Origin: Microvirga pudoricolor
Lineage (GTDB): Bacteria > Pseudomonadota > Alphaproteobacteria > Rhizobiales > Beijerinckiaceae
Assembly: GCF_016892705.1 (NCBI RefSeq)
Contig: NZ_JAFEMB010000007.1
Location: forward strand, 123,390 to 187,389
DNA: 64,000 nt
Direction: 5' to 3'
The first letter of the stretch is position 1, and each line of letters opens with the position of its first letter. A model generated the notes under the pieces. The model searched no databases and was not told the DNA's origin. It saw only the letters and a program-made list of their open reading frames with translations. Positions 7,103-17,454 of the stretch are shown one piece after another. The translations under genes and the position numbers were made by a program.

Positions 7103-8257
7103 ATGCTGAATTCACTCGATCTTCCCACCGATCCGTCGAAGACGCGGGTCGTGGTCGCCATGTCGGGCGGCGTCGACTCGTCCGTGGTGGCCGCGCTCCT
7201 GAAGCGCGACGGCTACGACGTCATCGGCATCACGCTCCAGCTCTACGATCAGGGCGAGATGGCCCATCGCAAGGGGGCCTGCTGCGCCGGCCAGGATATC
7301 TACGACGCCCGGCGGGTCGCGGAATCCATCGGCATTCCGCATTACGTGCTCGATTACGAAGCCCGGTTCCGGGAGGCTGTGATCGACCGCTTCACCCAGA
7401 GCTATCTCAACGGCGAGACCCCGATCCCCTGCGTGGAGTGCAACCGCTCCATCAAGTTCCGGGATCTCCTAGAGACCGCCCGGGACCTCGGCGCCGACAT
7501 CCTGGCGACTGGCCATTACGTGGCGAGCCGCCGCCTGGCCGACGGCCGACGGGCCCTGCACCGCGCGGCAGACCCCGACCGGGACCAGAGCTATTTCCTT
7601 TATGCCACCACGCCCGAGCAGCTCGACCTGCTGCGCTTCCCCCTGGGTGAGCTGCCCAAGGACGACACCCGGGCGCTCGCCCGCGAGTTCGGCCTGACGG
7701 TCGCCGACAAGGCCGACAGCCAGGACATCTGCTTCGTGACGCAGGGGCGCTACAGCGACGTGATCGAGCGCCTCAAGCCCGGCGCCGTCCATGGCGGCGA
7801 GATCGTCCATGTGGACGGGCGTGTCCTGGGGCGGCACAGCGGCATCGTTCACTACACGGTGGGGCAGCGCAAGGGCTTGGGCCTTTCCGTGGGCGAGCCG
7901 CTCTACGTGGTGCGCCTGGAGGCGTCCTCGGCCCGGGTCGTTGTCGGCCCCCGCGAGGCCCTGGCGACCCGCGAGGTGCGCATCACCGACATCAACTGGC
8001 TCGGTGACCGGCCCCTGGACGCCTTGGGCGAGGCTGGAATGGAGGTGGCCGTGCGGGTGCGCTCCACCCGCGAGCCGCGCCCGGCGATCCTGCGTCCCTT
8101 CGGAACAGGAGCTACGGTCGAGCTGTTATCGGCGGAAGATGGGGTGTCTCCCGGCCAAGCTTGTGTCATCTATGAGAGCGATGCGCCCCGGGCCCGCGTG
8201 CTTGGCGGCGGCACCATCGCCCGCAATGAGGCTCAGGCGACGCCAGCGGCGGCCTGA
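7103..8257 (+). CDS. mnmA: tRNA-specific 2-thiouridylase MnmA
   Basis: MnmA adds sulfur to U34 of tRNA-Lys, tRNA-Glu and tRNA-Gln in the cytoplasm. The 384 residues contain the PP-loop SGGVDSS at 21-27, the nucleophile C113 in VECNRSIKF, and the persulfide-forming C210 in SQDICF, followed by the central and beta-barrel domains ([19 protein letters not shown]). Length is usual for alphaproteobacterial MnmA. The start at 7103 is supported by the conserved spacing to the PP-loop; the 13 extra N-terminal residues are common in this order. Confidence 0.97.
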   Translation: MLNSLDLPTDPSKTRVVVAMSGGVDSSVVAALLKRDGYDVIGITLQLYDQGEMAHRKGACCAGQDIYDARRVAESIGIPHYVLDYEARFREAVIDRFTQSYLNGETPIPCVECNRSIKFRDLLETARDLGADILATGHYVASRRLADGRRALHRAADPDRDQSYFLYATTPEQLDLLRFPLGELPKDDTRALAREFGLTVADKADSQDICFVTQGRYSDVIERLKPGAVHGGEIVHVDGRVLGRHSGIVHYTVGQRKGLGLSVGEPLYVVRLEASSARVVVGPREALATREVRITDINWLGDRPLDALGEAGMEVAVRVRSTREPRPAILRPFGTGATVELLSAEDGVSPGQACVIYESDAPRARVLGGGTIARNEAQATPAAA

Positions 8258-8277
8258 GGCTCGACCAAGGACTTTTC

Positions 8278-8931
8278 ATGACGGCTTCCACCACGGATGG
8301 ATCGACCACGGCTCTGATGCGCAAGGCTTACGCGCGCTGGGCCCCGGTCTACGACCTCGTTTACGACAAGCTGACCGAACCGGCCGCTCGTGCGGCGGTC
8401 AACGCGGCCGTCGCTTGCGGTCCACGCGTGTTGGAAGCGGGCGTGGGAACGGGCCTCTCCCTGGGCTACTACCCGCGCCACGCGGAGGTCTACGGGATCG
8501 ACCTGTCCGAGGACATGCTGCGCCGGGCGCAAGGCAAAGTGGACAAGAACGGCCTGAGCCACGTCAAGAGCCTCCGGGTCGGCGATGCCACGAAGCTTGA
8601 GTTTCCGGACGAGAGCTTCGATGCCGTCACGGCGCAGTTCATCATCACCCTGGTGCCGGAGCCCGAAAAGGCCCTGTCCGAGTTCGCCCGTGTCTTGAGA
8701 CCGGGCGGTGAGATCGTGCTTGCGAACCATTTTGGCCAGCCGGGCGGCCCCCTGGCGAAGGCGGAGGAGCTTGCGGCGCCCTTGGCGAAGGCCATCGGCT
8801 GGAGCTCATCATTCAAAGCTTCCAGGGTCGAGGCCTGGGCCCGGTCGACGGGCTTCATGGACGTGGTGGAGCTCTCGCCACTCTTCCCGGGCGGCTTCTT
8901 CAAGCTCATGCGGATCAGGAAGCGGGCTTGA
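8278..8931 (+). CDS. SAM methyltransferase, PmtA-like (phosphatidylethanolamine N-methyltransferase type)
   Basis: A 217-residue soluble methyltransferase with motif I VLEAGVGTGLSLGYYP at 51-66 and the acidic loop YGIDLSEDMLRRA. The N-terminal YARWAPVYDLVYDK and the C-terminal half match the rhizobial PmtA type, which converts phosphatidylethanolamine to phosphatidylcholine in three steps. Assignment to PmtA is by resemblance; ubiquinone-type methyltransferases are the main alternative. If correct, it makes the lipid that the PlcP-like enzyme at 45.1 kb would break down under phosphate stress. The gene is 20 bases after mnmA and overlaps the next gene. Confidence 0.72.
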   Translation: MTASTTDGSTTALMRKAYARWAPVYDLVYDKLTEPAARAAVNAAVACGPRVLEAGVGTGLSLGYYPRHAEVYGIDLSEDMLRRAQGKVDKNGLSHVKSLRVGDATKLEFPDESFDAVTAQFIITLVPEPEKALSEFARVLRPGGEIVLANHFGQPGGPLAKAEELAAPLAKAIGWSSSFKASRVEAWARSTGFMDVVELSPLFPGGFFKLMRIRKRA

Positions 8932-9365
8932 GCGACTCGCGGCGCCCGAGGCTGGTGCCCGAGCTTCTTGTGACCGATCTCGAGGCCAGCCTAGGGTTCT
9001 GGCGCGATGCGCTGGGCTTCCGGGTAGTCTATGAGCGGCCGGAGCACGGTTTTGCCTCCATCGACCTCGACGGCGCGGTTCTGATGCTTGAGCAGCGAGA
9101 CAAGGCTGCCCGCACCTGGGAAACGGGGCCCTTGGACCATCCTCTGGGCCGTGGGATCAACTTCGAGATCGCCGTGGCGGATCTGGATGCGATCCTGGCC
9201 CGGCTGGAGGCCAAGGATTGGCCGCTCTACATGGCGCCGGAGGCCCGATGGTATCGAGTGGACCGGCATGAGACCGGCCAGCGCCAGTTCCTCGTCCAGG
9301 ACCCGGACGGCTACCTCCTCCGGTTGGCGCAGTCTCTCGGCACCCGTCCGATTCCTCTCGCCTGA
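8928..9365 (+). CDS. VOC superfamily protein (glyoxalase / bleomycin-resistance fold)
   Basis: A 145-residue protein with the paired beta-alpha-beta-beta-beta layout of VOC proteins: LVPELLVTDLEASLGFWRD at the start and INFEIAVADLDAILARLE in the second half, ending FLVQDPDGYLLRLAQ. It resembles the bleomycin-binding type more than glyoxalase I. The likely start is a TTG at 8928, overlapping the upstream TGA stop as TTGA; a GTG at 8955 is the alternative. Substrate unknown. Confidence 0.8.
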   Translation: MSDSRRPRLVPELLVTDLEASLGFWRDALGFRVVYERPEHGFASIDLDGAVLMLEQRDKAARTWETGPLDHPLGRGINFEIAVADLDAILARLEAKDWPLYMAPEARWYRVDRHETGQRQFLVQDPDGYLLRLAQSLGTRPIPLA

Positions 9366-9395
9366 ATATTCAGTCCCGGGAGCCCGTACATCGCC

Positions 9396-9425
9396 TTGAC
9401 ACCCCCGGCCAACCTTCCCTATATC
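9396..9425 (+). promoter_or_regulatory. Sigma-70-type promoter of tRNA-Met
   Basis: A perfect -35 TTGACA (9396-9401) is followed after 18 bases by TATATC (9420-9425). The mature tRNA starts 36 bases downstream, and the intervening GC-rich bases fit a stable-RNA discriminator and leader. Confidence 0.75.
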
Positions 9426-9461
9426 GCCTTTGCCTGACGTGGGGTTCGCCCCGCATCTTGG

Positions 9462-9538
9462 GGCGGAGTAGCTCAGTTGGTTAGAGCAGAGGAATCATAA
9501 TCCTTGTGTCGGGAGTTCAAATCTCTCCTCCGCTACCA
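9462..9538 (+). tRNA. tRNA-Met (anticodon CAT), elongator type
   Basis: The 77-base cloverleaf is complete: acceptor stem GGCGGAG/CTCCGCT, D arm GCTCAGTTGGTTAGAGC, anticodon stem GAGGA/TCCTT with loop ATCATAA, T arm with TTCAAAT, and an encoded CCA. The anticodon CAT could be Met or a lysidine-modified Ile, but the acceptor and D arm match elongator tRNA-Met of Rhizobiales. It lacks the initiator's three G-C pairs in the anticodon stem. An AT-rich accessory block starts just downstream. Confidence 0.95.
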
Positions 9539-9858
9539 CCTTCACCAGATTTCGCGCCGATAGAGAGCGAACTGCTTACGTATTGAGCAAGGTTAGGGCG
9601 TTCTCTTATAGCGTCTCTTTGTCGTTAAGATAAAAGACCTTGTCATGAATTGTGATGTGACGAGTCTTCGGCGCAGGAAGTGTCTCGGAAAGTTTTGCAA
9701 TTAATTTCTGTCTTATGGCCAGTGTAGAGACAGAAACATCCTTTGCTCAGACAGTTCATCATTGCGAAGAATTGTAAAAGAATGCAGGCTTCGATGGTTC
9801 CGAACGCCTGTCGATCTATGAAATATTGGAATTGCGAGCCAACTGCGTCTTCGCGTGT
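9539..9858. other. AT-rich gap after tRNA-Met, nothing recognised
   Basis: These 320 bases contain no credible gene, no integrase fragment and no copy of the tRNA 3' end that I can see. The base composition drops sharply compared with the sequence before the tRNA. Confidence 0.6.
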
Positions 9859-10773
9859 CTAAAGTGATCTATGAAGCTGCTCTACTTGGTATAAATCTTT
9901 TTCGACGCTCTTAAACAACCATTCTCGAAAAATGATCAAAGATGCACTTTTGGCTTGTTCTCTCCAGAGAAAATAATAGGAGCGTGGATCGGAGTATACT
10001 TGAGGGAACGGATAGATTAGTCTTCCTGATTCAACATGATCTTTCACTACCAAGCAGTCGACAATCGCTATACCAACTCCTTGAACTGCGGCCTGATAAG
10101 CCAACGCTGCATTATCGAGTTCGAGAACGCTTTTAGCGTCGGCGTCAGTCAGACCCACTAGGTCGAGCCATTTCTTCCAAACATTTGGGCTACCACGAGA
10201 TAAAATCAGTGTTTGGTTCAACAGGTCTCTTGGGCGCTGAATCTTTGCCTTGATGGTAGGGCTGCAGGCTGGGCGAAACTTGATCGGGGCTATAAGTTCT
10301 GCATTGCAGTCTGACCATTCCCCATGACCAGTTCGAAAAGCACAATCGAATTCATTGCGTCGGAAGTCGACTGACTCGCTTGAGGTTGTAATCAACTGCA
10401 CTTCGATCCGTGGATGCTGCGCTTTAAACTCCGCCAGTTTGGGCAGAAGCCAATGCATGTTGAATCCATAGTAACCAGAAAATCGAACGACCGGTCGAGA
10501 CGCCGGTGAGGATAGCTCACGCGTCCCATTCTCCAATTGATCGAGAACGCGCGTCACGACCTGAAAATAACGCTCTCCGTCCTCGGTTAGTTGAATGAGG
10601 CGAGGCAAGCGAGCAAACAATCTTAGATTGAGTGCTTCTTCCAAGGTTCTTATCTGTTTACTGACGGCTGCTTGAGTGACGTGAAGTTCCGCTGCGGCAC
10701 GCGACATGCTCGATAGACGTGCCGAGGCTTCGAAGGCTCTCAGGGCATTAAGAGGCGGAAGAACACGAACCAT
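9859..10773 (-). CDS. LysR-type transcriptional regulator, GcvA-like
   Basis: The 304-residue protein has an N-terminal winged helix (LPPLNALRAFEASARLSSMSRAAAELHVTQ region, residues 5-35) and a periplasmic-binding-like effector domain from about residue 90. The PPLNALRAFEA opening is typical of GcvA-like members. It is divergent from the sugar operon starting at 10944, so it probably senses a metabolite of that operon and controls it from the shared 170-base region. Codon use is more AT-rich than in genes before 9.4 kb, suggesting acquisition with the block. Confidence 0.9.
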   Translation of the reverse strand: MVRVLPPLNALRAFEASARLSSMSRAAAELHVTQAAVSKQIRTLEEALNLRLFARLPRLIQLTEDGERYFQVVTRVLDQLENGTRELSSPASRPVVRFSGYYGFNMHWLLPKLAEFKAQHPRIEVQLITTSSESVDFRRNEFDCAFRTGHGEWSDCNAELIAPIKFRPACSPTIKAKIQRPRDLLNQTLILSRGSPNVWKKWLDLVGLTDADAKSVLELDNAALAYQAAVQGVGIAIVDCLVVKDHVESGRLIYPFPQVYSDPRSYYFLWREQAKSASLIIFREWLFKSVEKDLYQVEQLHRSL

Positions 10774-10868
10774 ATGTGAATATACATAACTTTTAGTAAT
10801 GCGTCGAGTTACGAATTCTCGTTTGTCACGGCACGGGGCCGATGAAATCGTTAATCAAGCCAGTTGGT

Positions 10869-10906
10869 AACGCTGTTCCTGCAAACCCACTCACAGGAGC
10901 AGCGTT
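10869..10906 (+). promoter_or_regulatory. 13-bp inverted repeat upstream of the sugar operon
   Basis: AACGCTGTTCCTG and CAGGAGCAGCGTT form a near-perfect inverted repeat with a 12-base centre. The one mismatch would be a G-U pair in RNA, giving a full 13-pair stem. It lies 38 bases upstream of the operon's first ATG. It could be a LysR or LacI-type operator or a leader hairpin; the sequence does not decide. Confidence 0.6.
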
Positions 10907-10943
10907 TCCAAAATAAAAGATTATGTGACGGAGGAATGCGCCC

Positions 10944-11870
10944 ATGAAGATCGGTTGTCACGCGGCTGCCTTGCAAAAGGTGCGCAAGGCTCCGTACCAC
11001 GAGGCGATCGAGAACGCCGGGAAGTTAGGCTTCGAGGGACTCGAGCTCATAGCGATGGACCTCGCGGAGCTCAATGACTATTACACGGACGAACGCTGTG
11101 CCGCCTTACGGGCTCAGGCCGAAAATAACGATCTCGTCATCAGTCAGTTCGCTCTCTATTCCACGGCATGCGAGGGGATGGCGAGCCTCGATCCGAGCGA
11201 GAAGGAACAAGGCCTCAAGGCCTTTTTTCGCGCCGCCGATGTCTGCGGGAAGCTTGGTTGCGGCATTGTCAATCTCGTCGCTCATTGGCCCGTCGGCCTG
11301 ACGTGCCCGCACCCATATCCTCCCTCATACATTCACCCGATCGGTAGAGGCATGATGAGCACACCATCTCCCAAGATGGTGATGAAAATCCCGCAGCCCT
11401 TCGACGCGGATGCCATATGGGAAAACTATGTGGATTCTCTCGCCCAAGTGACGAGATACTGCGAAGAAAAAGGCATCAAGTTCGCGCTCGAGGGGCACGC
11501 TCACGTCATCGTATCCGGCACGGATGCCATGCTGCGTCTGTTCGATCGGATCCCGAGCAAGGCCCTCGTCATCAATTTCGACACGTCGTGGCACTTCATC
11601 CAGCGCGAATACCTGCCAATGTCGGTCTATAAGTTGAAGGACCGGATCGGCCACGTTCATCTCAGGGATTCAGATGGTCTTCTGTTCTACGGGGCCCCAG
11701 TCGGACAGGGCATCATCGATATGCGCGGTCTGATCCAGACGCTCAGGGAAGTCGGATACGACGGCTTCCTGTCGTTCGAGTACAGCGGTTTCGAGGACTA
11801 CCTTGGCGTAGCGGGCCAGTCGAAGGATTACATCGAACGCATTCTCGAGGAGCACACGATCGCACCCTGA
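10944..11870 (+). CDS. Sugar phosphate isomerase/epimerase (xylose-isomerase-like TIM barrel)
   Basis: A 308-residue protein of the AP-endonuclease-2 fold. Metal and substrate residues are visible in FALEGHAHV, NFDTSWHF and IGHVHLRDSDG, and the C-terminus has FLSFEYSGFEDY. Such enzymes act as isomerases, epimerases or dehydratases in polyol and inositol catabolism; the precise reaction cannot be read. A strong GGAGGA lies 8 bases before the ATG. It leads the operon that continues with a sugar ABC transporter and a Gfo/Idh/MocA dehydrogenase, so a role in degrading the imported sugar or polyol is likely. Confidence 0.85.
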   Translation: MKIGCHAAALQKVRKAPYHEAIENAGKLGFEGLELIAMDLAELNDYYTDERCAALRAQAENNDLVISQFALYSTACEGMASLDPSEKEQGLKAFFRAADVCGKLGCGIVNLVAHWPVGLTCPHPYPPSYIHPIGRGMMSTPSPKMVMKIPQPFDADAIWENYVDSLAQVTRYCEEKGIKFALEGHAHVIVSGTDAMLRLFDRIPSKALVINFDTSWHFIQREYLPMSVYKLKDRIGHVHLRDSDGLLFYGAPVGQGIIDMRGLIQTLREVGYDGFLSFEYSGFEDYLGVAGQSKDYIERILEEHTIAP

Positions 11871-11936
11871 CTGAGAGCATTGTCGCAAGAAAAAAGAAGA
11901 GCCCAAACAGGCCGAAACAGAAACAAGGAGGAAATG

Positions 11937-13202
11937 ATGGTCACAAGACGCCAGTTTTTGGTTTCCGCATCTGCACTCGCTGGATCGGTCGGCATGGGGC
12001 TGCATTCAAGCAGAGCCTGGGCGGCGCCGACATCTCCCAAGCCAAGCAAGCTCGTCGCCATCGTGACCAGCACCTACGGTCCGGCGCTCGAAGCATTCGC
12101 GAAGGAATGGACTAAGCAGACCGGCATTCCCGTCGAAGTAATCAGCCAGAGCTACGACACGACATATACCAAGATCGTGACAGCACTCGCCGGCGGATCC
12201 GCCACCGACATCGTCATCGTCGACAGCATTTGGACCGCAGGCTTCGTGCAGGCCGGCTTCCTTCAGCCCCTGAACGGCTTCGTGGGCTCAGCCACAAAGG
12301 ATCTCGTCCCAGTCAGCATCGATCAACGGACGATCGACGGCAAGGTCTACTCGATGCCGATCAGCAACGAGGCTAAGTTTTTCTATTACAATGCCGACAT
12401 TCTCAAGGCTGGCGGATACAACACGCCACCCCGCACTTGGGAAGAGGCAGCCAAGATCTCTCAGGACCTGAAGGACAAGAAGCTCGTCAAGCATGGGACC
12501 ATCTGGGGCTGGCAACAATCCGAAGGTCTGATTTGCGACTACGTCGCCTTGGTGAACGGCCTTGGTGGCAAACTGATCGACGACGGCGGCAAATGGATCG
12601 TCAACCAGGGACCAGGCGTCAAAGCGCTGGAATTCATGGTCGATCAGCTCAAGTCGGGAGGGGCGGACCCGTCCTCGATCAGCTTGAGCGACAGGCAGGT
12701 GGTGGACAGTTTCAGCGCAGGCGAACACGCGTTTCTCATGAGCTGGTCGTTCGCTCTGGGGGCGCTCAATAACCCGAAGAACTCCAAGGTCGTCGACAAG
12801 GTCAAGCTCGATCTCGTTCCAGGCTTCGCATCGGCCGGAACCACCAGCACGTCGGTCGTGGGAGGATCTGGCTTCGGCGTTACCGCGACCACGAAGGCGG
12901 CAGACTGGGCGTGGGACCTGATCCAGTTCGCAACCGATCGGACGCGCCAGATCGAGATCTTCAAGATCCGAAGCAATGTACCGGTCTGGAAGGAACTCTA
13001 TACGAACCCGGCCGTCGTCAAGGAGTATCCTTATATTTCGCAGATGGAGCGCCAATTCGAGTATGCGACCTGGCGCCCGAACATCCAAAACTACGCTGAA
13101 CTCTCAGGTGTGCTGCAACTTCAGATCCATAAGGCTCTGAGCGGCCAAGTCTCGCCTCAAGCAGCCCTGGATCAGGCAGCGACCGAGATGGCGAAGCTCT
13201 GA
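11937..13202 (+). CDS. Sugar ABC transporter substrate-binding protein (family 1)
   Basis: The 421-residue protein starts MVTRRQFLVSASALAG, a Tat-type signal with the twin arginine motif TRRQFL, followed by an Ala-rich cleavage region (SRAWAAP). The rest is a family-1 solute-binding fold (LVAIVTSTYGPALEAFAKEW; NNPKNSKV), as in maltose or glycerol-3-phosphate binders. AGGAGG is five bases before the ATG at 11937, preferred over the ATG three bases earlier. Tat export implies the protein folds in the cytoplasm before export. A hairpin with a T tail after the stop probably lowers expression of the permeases relative to this binder. Confidence 0.9.
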   Translation: MVTRRQFLVSASALAGSVGMGLHSSRAWAAPTSPKPSKLVAIVTSTYGPALEAFAKEWTKQTGIPVEVISQSYDTTYTKIVTALAGGSATDIVIVDSIWTAGFVQAGFLQPLNGFVGSATKDLVPVSIDQRTIDGKVYSMPISNEAKFFYYNADILKAGGYNTPPRTWEEAAKISQDLKDKKLVKHGTIWGWQQSEGLICDYVALVNGLGGKLIDDGGKWIVNQGPGVKALEFMVDQLKSGGADPSSISLSDRQVVDSFSAGEHAFLMSWSFALGALNNPKNSKVVDKVKLDLVPGFASAGTTSTSVVGGSGFGVTATTKAADWAWDLIQFATDRTRQIEIFKIRSNVPVWKELYTNPAVVKEYPYISQMERQFEYATWRPNIQNYAELSGVLQLQIHKALSGQVSPQAALDQAATEMAKL

Positions 13203-13208
13203 TGCGTC

Positions 13209-13236
13209 GGGGCAGCGTCGTTCCGCTGCCCCTTTT
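13209..13236 (+). terminator. Intra-operon terminator/attenuator after the sugar-binding gene
   Basis: A perfect 9-base-pair stem GGGGCAGCG/CGCTGCCCC with loop TCGTTC is followed by TTTT, starting 6 bases after the stop. The permease gene begins 34 bases later, so it probably acts as a partial terminator and mRNA stabiliser. Confidence 0.8.
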
Positions 13237-13269
13237 CGAATGCTGTAGTGTCGCGACAGGGCTGGCAAC

Positions 13270-14211
13270 ATGACTTCGATAGATCTCGCCGAACGTGCCG
13301 GTCAGACGCCGGGAGCCGCACGGCGGCCAGGCTTCACGGAACCGAACGAGACGACGCTTGCATGGCTCCTGGTCCTACCAAGCCTGCTCATCATCCTTGG
13401 GATTAAACTCTATCCCCTGGCCTATTCGTTGTGGCTTAGCGGTTTCAAGGTCAGCGTGCTGTCGCCCGTGGCCCGTTACGTTGGAACCGACAACTACGTT
13501 GCACTCCTGACCAATCCAAACTTCCAAGCATCTCTGGGCCGAACTCTCTATTTCACGGTCGCGTCGCTTGTGATTCAGATGGTGCTTGGAATTTCCATCG
13601 CTCTGGTCCTGAACACACCTTTCCGGGGACGGACATTCGTCCGCGCCCTCGTGCTTCTTCCATGGGCGGTGCCGACGGTTGTCAACGCCGTGCTCTGGCA
13701 ATGGATATACCATCCGCAGTTCGGTGCCCTTAACGGCCTTCTTAATCTCGTAGGCCTCATCGACCAAAACGTACAGTGGCTCGGAAGCCCGTATCTGGCG
13801 ATGAATATGGTCATTCTTGCCGATACTTGGAAGACGCTTCCGCTCTACGTCATCATGTTCCTGGCAGCGCTTCAAACCGTACCCGATGAGCTGCACCAGG
13901 CCGCAGCCGTGGATGGAGCAGGCTTCTGGAAGCGCTTCGTCCACGTAACATTGCCTTTCCTGAAACCGACCATGGTCGTCGTTCTCGTGCTGAGGACGAT
14001 GGAAACCTTCCGTGTCTTCGACATCATCTTCCTGATGACGGCCGGCGGACCGGCCGGATCGACCACGGTTATCGGATACTATGCCTATCTGGAAGCCTTC
14101 CGGAATCTGAATTTCGGAGCGGGAGCGGCCGCAGCGAACATCATCGTGTTCTCGGTCGCCCTGATCTCTCTGGCGTACCTACGTCTGCTCCGCACGCGTG
14201 CATTCGATTGA
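13270..14211 (+). CDS. Sugar ABC transporter permease, MalF/UgpA-like
   Basis: A 313-residue inner-membrane protein with six membrane segments and the permease loop ELHQAAAVDGAGFWKRF at about residues 207-223, the EAA motif that contacts the ATPase. Cytoplasmic N-terminal residues precede the first helix at about 34. It pairs with the permease that starts 8 bases after its stop. Confidence 0.9.
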   Translation: MTSIDLAERAGQTPGAARRPGFTEPNETTLAWLLVLPSLLIILGIKLYPLAYSLWLSGFKVSVLSPVARYVGTDNYVALLTNPNFQASLGRTLYFTVASLVIQMVLGISIALVLNTPFRGRTFVRALVLLPWAVPTVVNAVLWQWIYHPQFGALNGLLNLVGLIDQNVQWLGSPYLAMNMVILADTWKTLPLYVIMFLAALQTVPDELHQAAAVDGAGFWKRFVHVTLPFLKPTMVVVLVLRTMETFRVFDIIFLMTAGGPAGSTTVIGYYAYLEAFRNLNFGAGAAAANIIVFSVALISLAYLRLLRTRAFD

Positions 14212-14218
14212 GGCAAAC

Positions 14219-15100
14219 ATGATCGTAACTCGCTCGACGCACCTTCAACGGGTTGCTCTGTATGCTGCAGTCTCGGCGATCGTCCTGTGGACTCTGGCTC
14301 CGTTCTACTGGATGCTGGTTTCTAGTGTTTCGGAGCAACGGGACCTCTTCTCCTTTCCACCAGTATGGTTTCCGCGAACGATCTCCTTCGAGCGCTTTTG
14401 GCAATTGTTGGGAATCGGGAGCCTCGGCGACATCGACGAAGAGACAGCGCGACCGGCAAGGCTCTTCCGTTCGGCTCTACTGAACAGCGTGATCGTCTGC
14501 GGGATTACGACCATTGTTGGCCTCACGATCGGAACTACCGCCGCTTACGCTTATGCGAGATTGCGGTTCTCATTCAGCCGATACCTGATGGCGCTGACCG
14601 TGATGGTTCACATGCTGCCGCCCATCGCGACGGTGATACCGCTCTACATTTTGCTTCGGAAGATCGGCCTGTTGAATCAGCTGTCCGGGTTGATTCTTGT
14701 CTACGCGGCTCTCTCCGTCACCTATGTGGTTTGGGTGATGAACGGGTATTTTCGCACCATCCCGCGTGAGCTCGAGGACGCCGCAAGAATCGACGGCTGC
14801 TCCAGGATGGGTGCCCTGTTCCGAGTGGTTCTGCCAATCGTTGTCCCAGGTCTGATAGCGACTGGTATTCTCGTGTTCATAACAACGTGGAACGAGTTTC
14901 TCTATGTGCTCGTGCTCGTCAACGATCCTGCCAATAAGACCGTGCCGGCGATGATCGCCGAGTTCAGCACTCAAGACCAAATCAAGTACGGAATGATCAT
15001 GACCGGCGGGATCATTGTCTCGCTTCCCCCCGTCTTACTCGCATTGATCTTTCAGCGCCGTCTGATCAGCGGTCTGACCGCCGGCGCGATCAAAGGATGA
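14219..15100 (+). CDS. Sugar ABC transporter permease, MalG/UgpE-like
   Basis: A 293-residue inner-membrane permease with the EAA-type motif RELEDAARIDGCSRMGALF at about residues 182-200 and the end AGAIKG typical of MalG-like proteins. The ATG at 14219 fits the normal short N-terminus; a GTG at 14198 would overlap the previous gene. It forms a heterodimer with the MalF-like protein. Confidence 0.9.
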   Translation: MIVTRSTHLQRVALYAAVSAIVLWTLAPFYWMLVSSVSEQRDLFSFPPVWFPRTISFERFWQLLGIGSLGDIDEETARPARLFRSALLNSVIVCGITTIVGLTIGTTAAYAYARLRFSFSRYLMALTVMVHMLPPIATVIPLYILLRKIGLLNQLSGLILVYAALSVTYVVWVMNGYFRTIPRELEDAARIDGCSRMGALFRVVLPIVVPGLIATGILVFITTWNEFLYVLVLVNDPANKTVPAMIAEFSTQDQIKYGMIMTGGIIVSLPPVLLALIFQRRLISGLTAGAIKG

Positions 15101-15125
15101 GACCAAACTAGGATTGGATGACACA

Positions 15126-16199
15126 ATGAAAAGCGATAAACTTGGCATCGGCATCATCGGGTGTGGGACGATTGCCGAACGCATGATCAAGGCCTGGCAT
15201 CCTCATATGCGGAACGCCCGCTTGGTGGCCGCTTCGGATATCAATGGCGGGCGCGTCGAGCACTTCAAAGAACGCTTTGGGGTCGAGCGGGGGTATGCCG
15301 AAGAAAGCGCCCTCTTGAATGACCCGGATGTCGATGCCGTTTTCGTTCTCACGCCGAACTTCCTGCATGCCCCTCAAACCATCGCGGCAGCGCGGGCAGG
15401 TAAACACGTTTTGTGCCAAAAGCCGCTGGCGCTGACGACCGATGAAGCGAGCCGCATGATCGATGCAGCGAAGGAGAACAACGTAACGCTCATGGCGGCA
15501 TTCGTGAAGCGCTTTTGGCCTTACTACGCGGCGGTGCGAAAGCTGATCGACGATGGCGCTCTTGGAAGGGTGGTCAGCATTAGAACTCAGTTCTCTCATT
15601 CGGGCATCGGAAAATACTACGTGCCGGCATCGAACTGGTTCAACGATCGCGCCAAAGCAGGTGGTGGGCCTCTGGCCGACCTTGGCGTGCATCACTTCGA
15701 TGTCATGCGCTGGCTGGTGGGCGCCGAAGTGGATTATGTTTCAGCGGAAATGACGAATTCGAATGGCGTCTCAGATGCGCTCGAGGACAATGCGATCGTC
15801 AATCTCGGATTCGCAAACGGCGTGGTCGGGCAAGGGTATTACAGCTTCACCACCGTTGCGCCTCCTGGCGTCACCCTCGAGAGACTCGAGGTCTACGGCA
15901 CAGTCGGCAGTGTCATCGTCACGCTATCGCACCCTGGACGAGTTGTAGTGCAGTACTGCACCGAAACGGGGCCCCTCGCGAATCTAGGGTGGGTCGATCT
16001 CCCCGTGACCGAACCCGTTCCCGCCTTCGGGCTCATGCTGCAGCACTTCGTCGATTGCATCAGAGAGGGGCGCCAACCCGTGACGGTCGGCGAGGATGGG
16101 CTGCGAACGGTCGAGATTGCGGAGCACGCTTATATCTCAGCCAAAGAGGGAAGACGCGTGTCGATGCGAGATCATAGCGGCGCGAAAGCCGTTGCTTAG
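15126..16199 (+). CDS. Gfo/Idh/MocA family NAD(P)-dependent oxidoreductase
   Basis: A 357-residue dehydrogenase with the Rossmann motif IGIIGCGTIAERM at residues 8-20 and the family motif KHVLCQKPLAL, where the usual Glu of EKP is Gln. The C-terminal sheet domain carries GGGPLADLGVHHFDVMRWL. The family oxidises or reduces sugars and inositols using NAD(P). Its place between permease and ATPase genes ties it to the imported substrate. The ATG at 15126 gives the normal distance to the Rossmann motif. Confidence 0.9.
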   Translation: MKSDKLGIGIIGCGTIAERMIKAWHPHMRNARLVAASDINGGRVEHFKERFGVERGYAEESALLNDPDVDAVFVLTPNFLHAPQTIAAARAGKHVLCQKPLALTTDEASRMIDAAKENNVTLMAAFVKRFWPYYAAVRKLIDDGALGRVVSIRTQFSHSGIGKYYVPASNWFNDRAKAGGGPLADLGVHHFDVMRWLVGAEVDYVSAEMTNSNGVSDALEDNAIVNLGFANGVVGQGYYSFTTVAPPGVTLERLEVYGTVGSVIVTLSHPGRVVVQYCTETGPLANLGWVDLPVTEPVPAFGLMLQHFVDCIREGRQPVTVGEDGLRTVEIAEHAYISAKEGRRVSMRDHSGAKAVA

Positions 16200-16234
16200 A
16201 AGCTTTCGCGACTGAAACGATCTTGGAGAGAGCA

Positions 16235-17320
<1,086 letters not shown>

Positions 17321-17454
17321 GTGATTCCGGATCTCGATCGCTGTTTGCTTAGCCACATACACTTCACGTTGGAATCACATACGGCGACGATCGAGCTGTT
17401 GCGTTTCACATTACCGTTGGAGTGATCTTATACTGTGTGTGAGATCGCTTCGTT

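Noticed and set aside
9462..9538. Initiator tRNA-Met or tRNA-Ile with lysidine
   Set aside because: The anticodon stem lacks the three G-C pairs of the initiator, and the acceptor and D arm agree with elongator Met.
17321..17454. Bidirectional terminator between the sugar operon and the reverse operon
   Set aside because: A short GATCT/AGATC dyad is present but its arms are only five bases and too far apart; no T tract follows.
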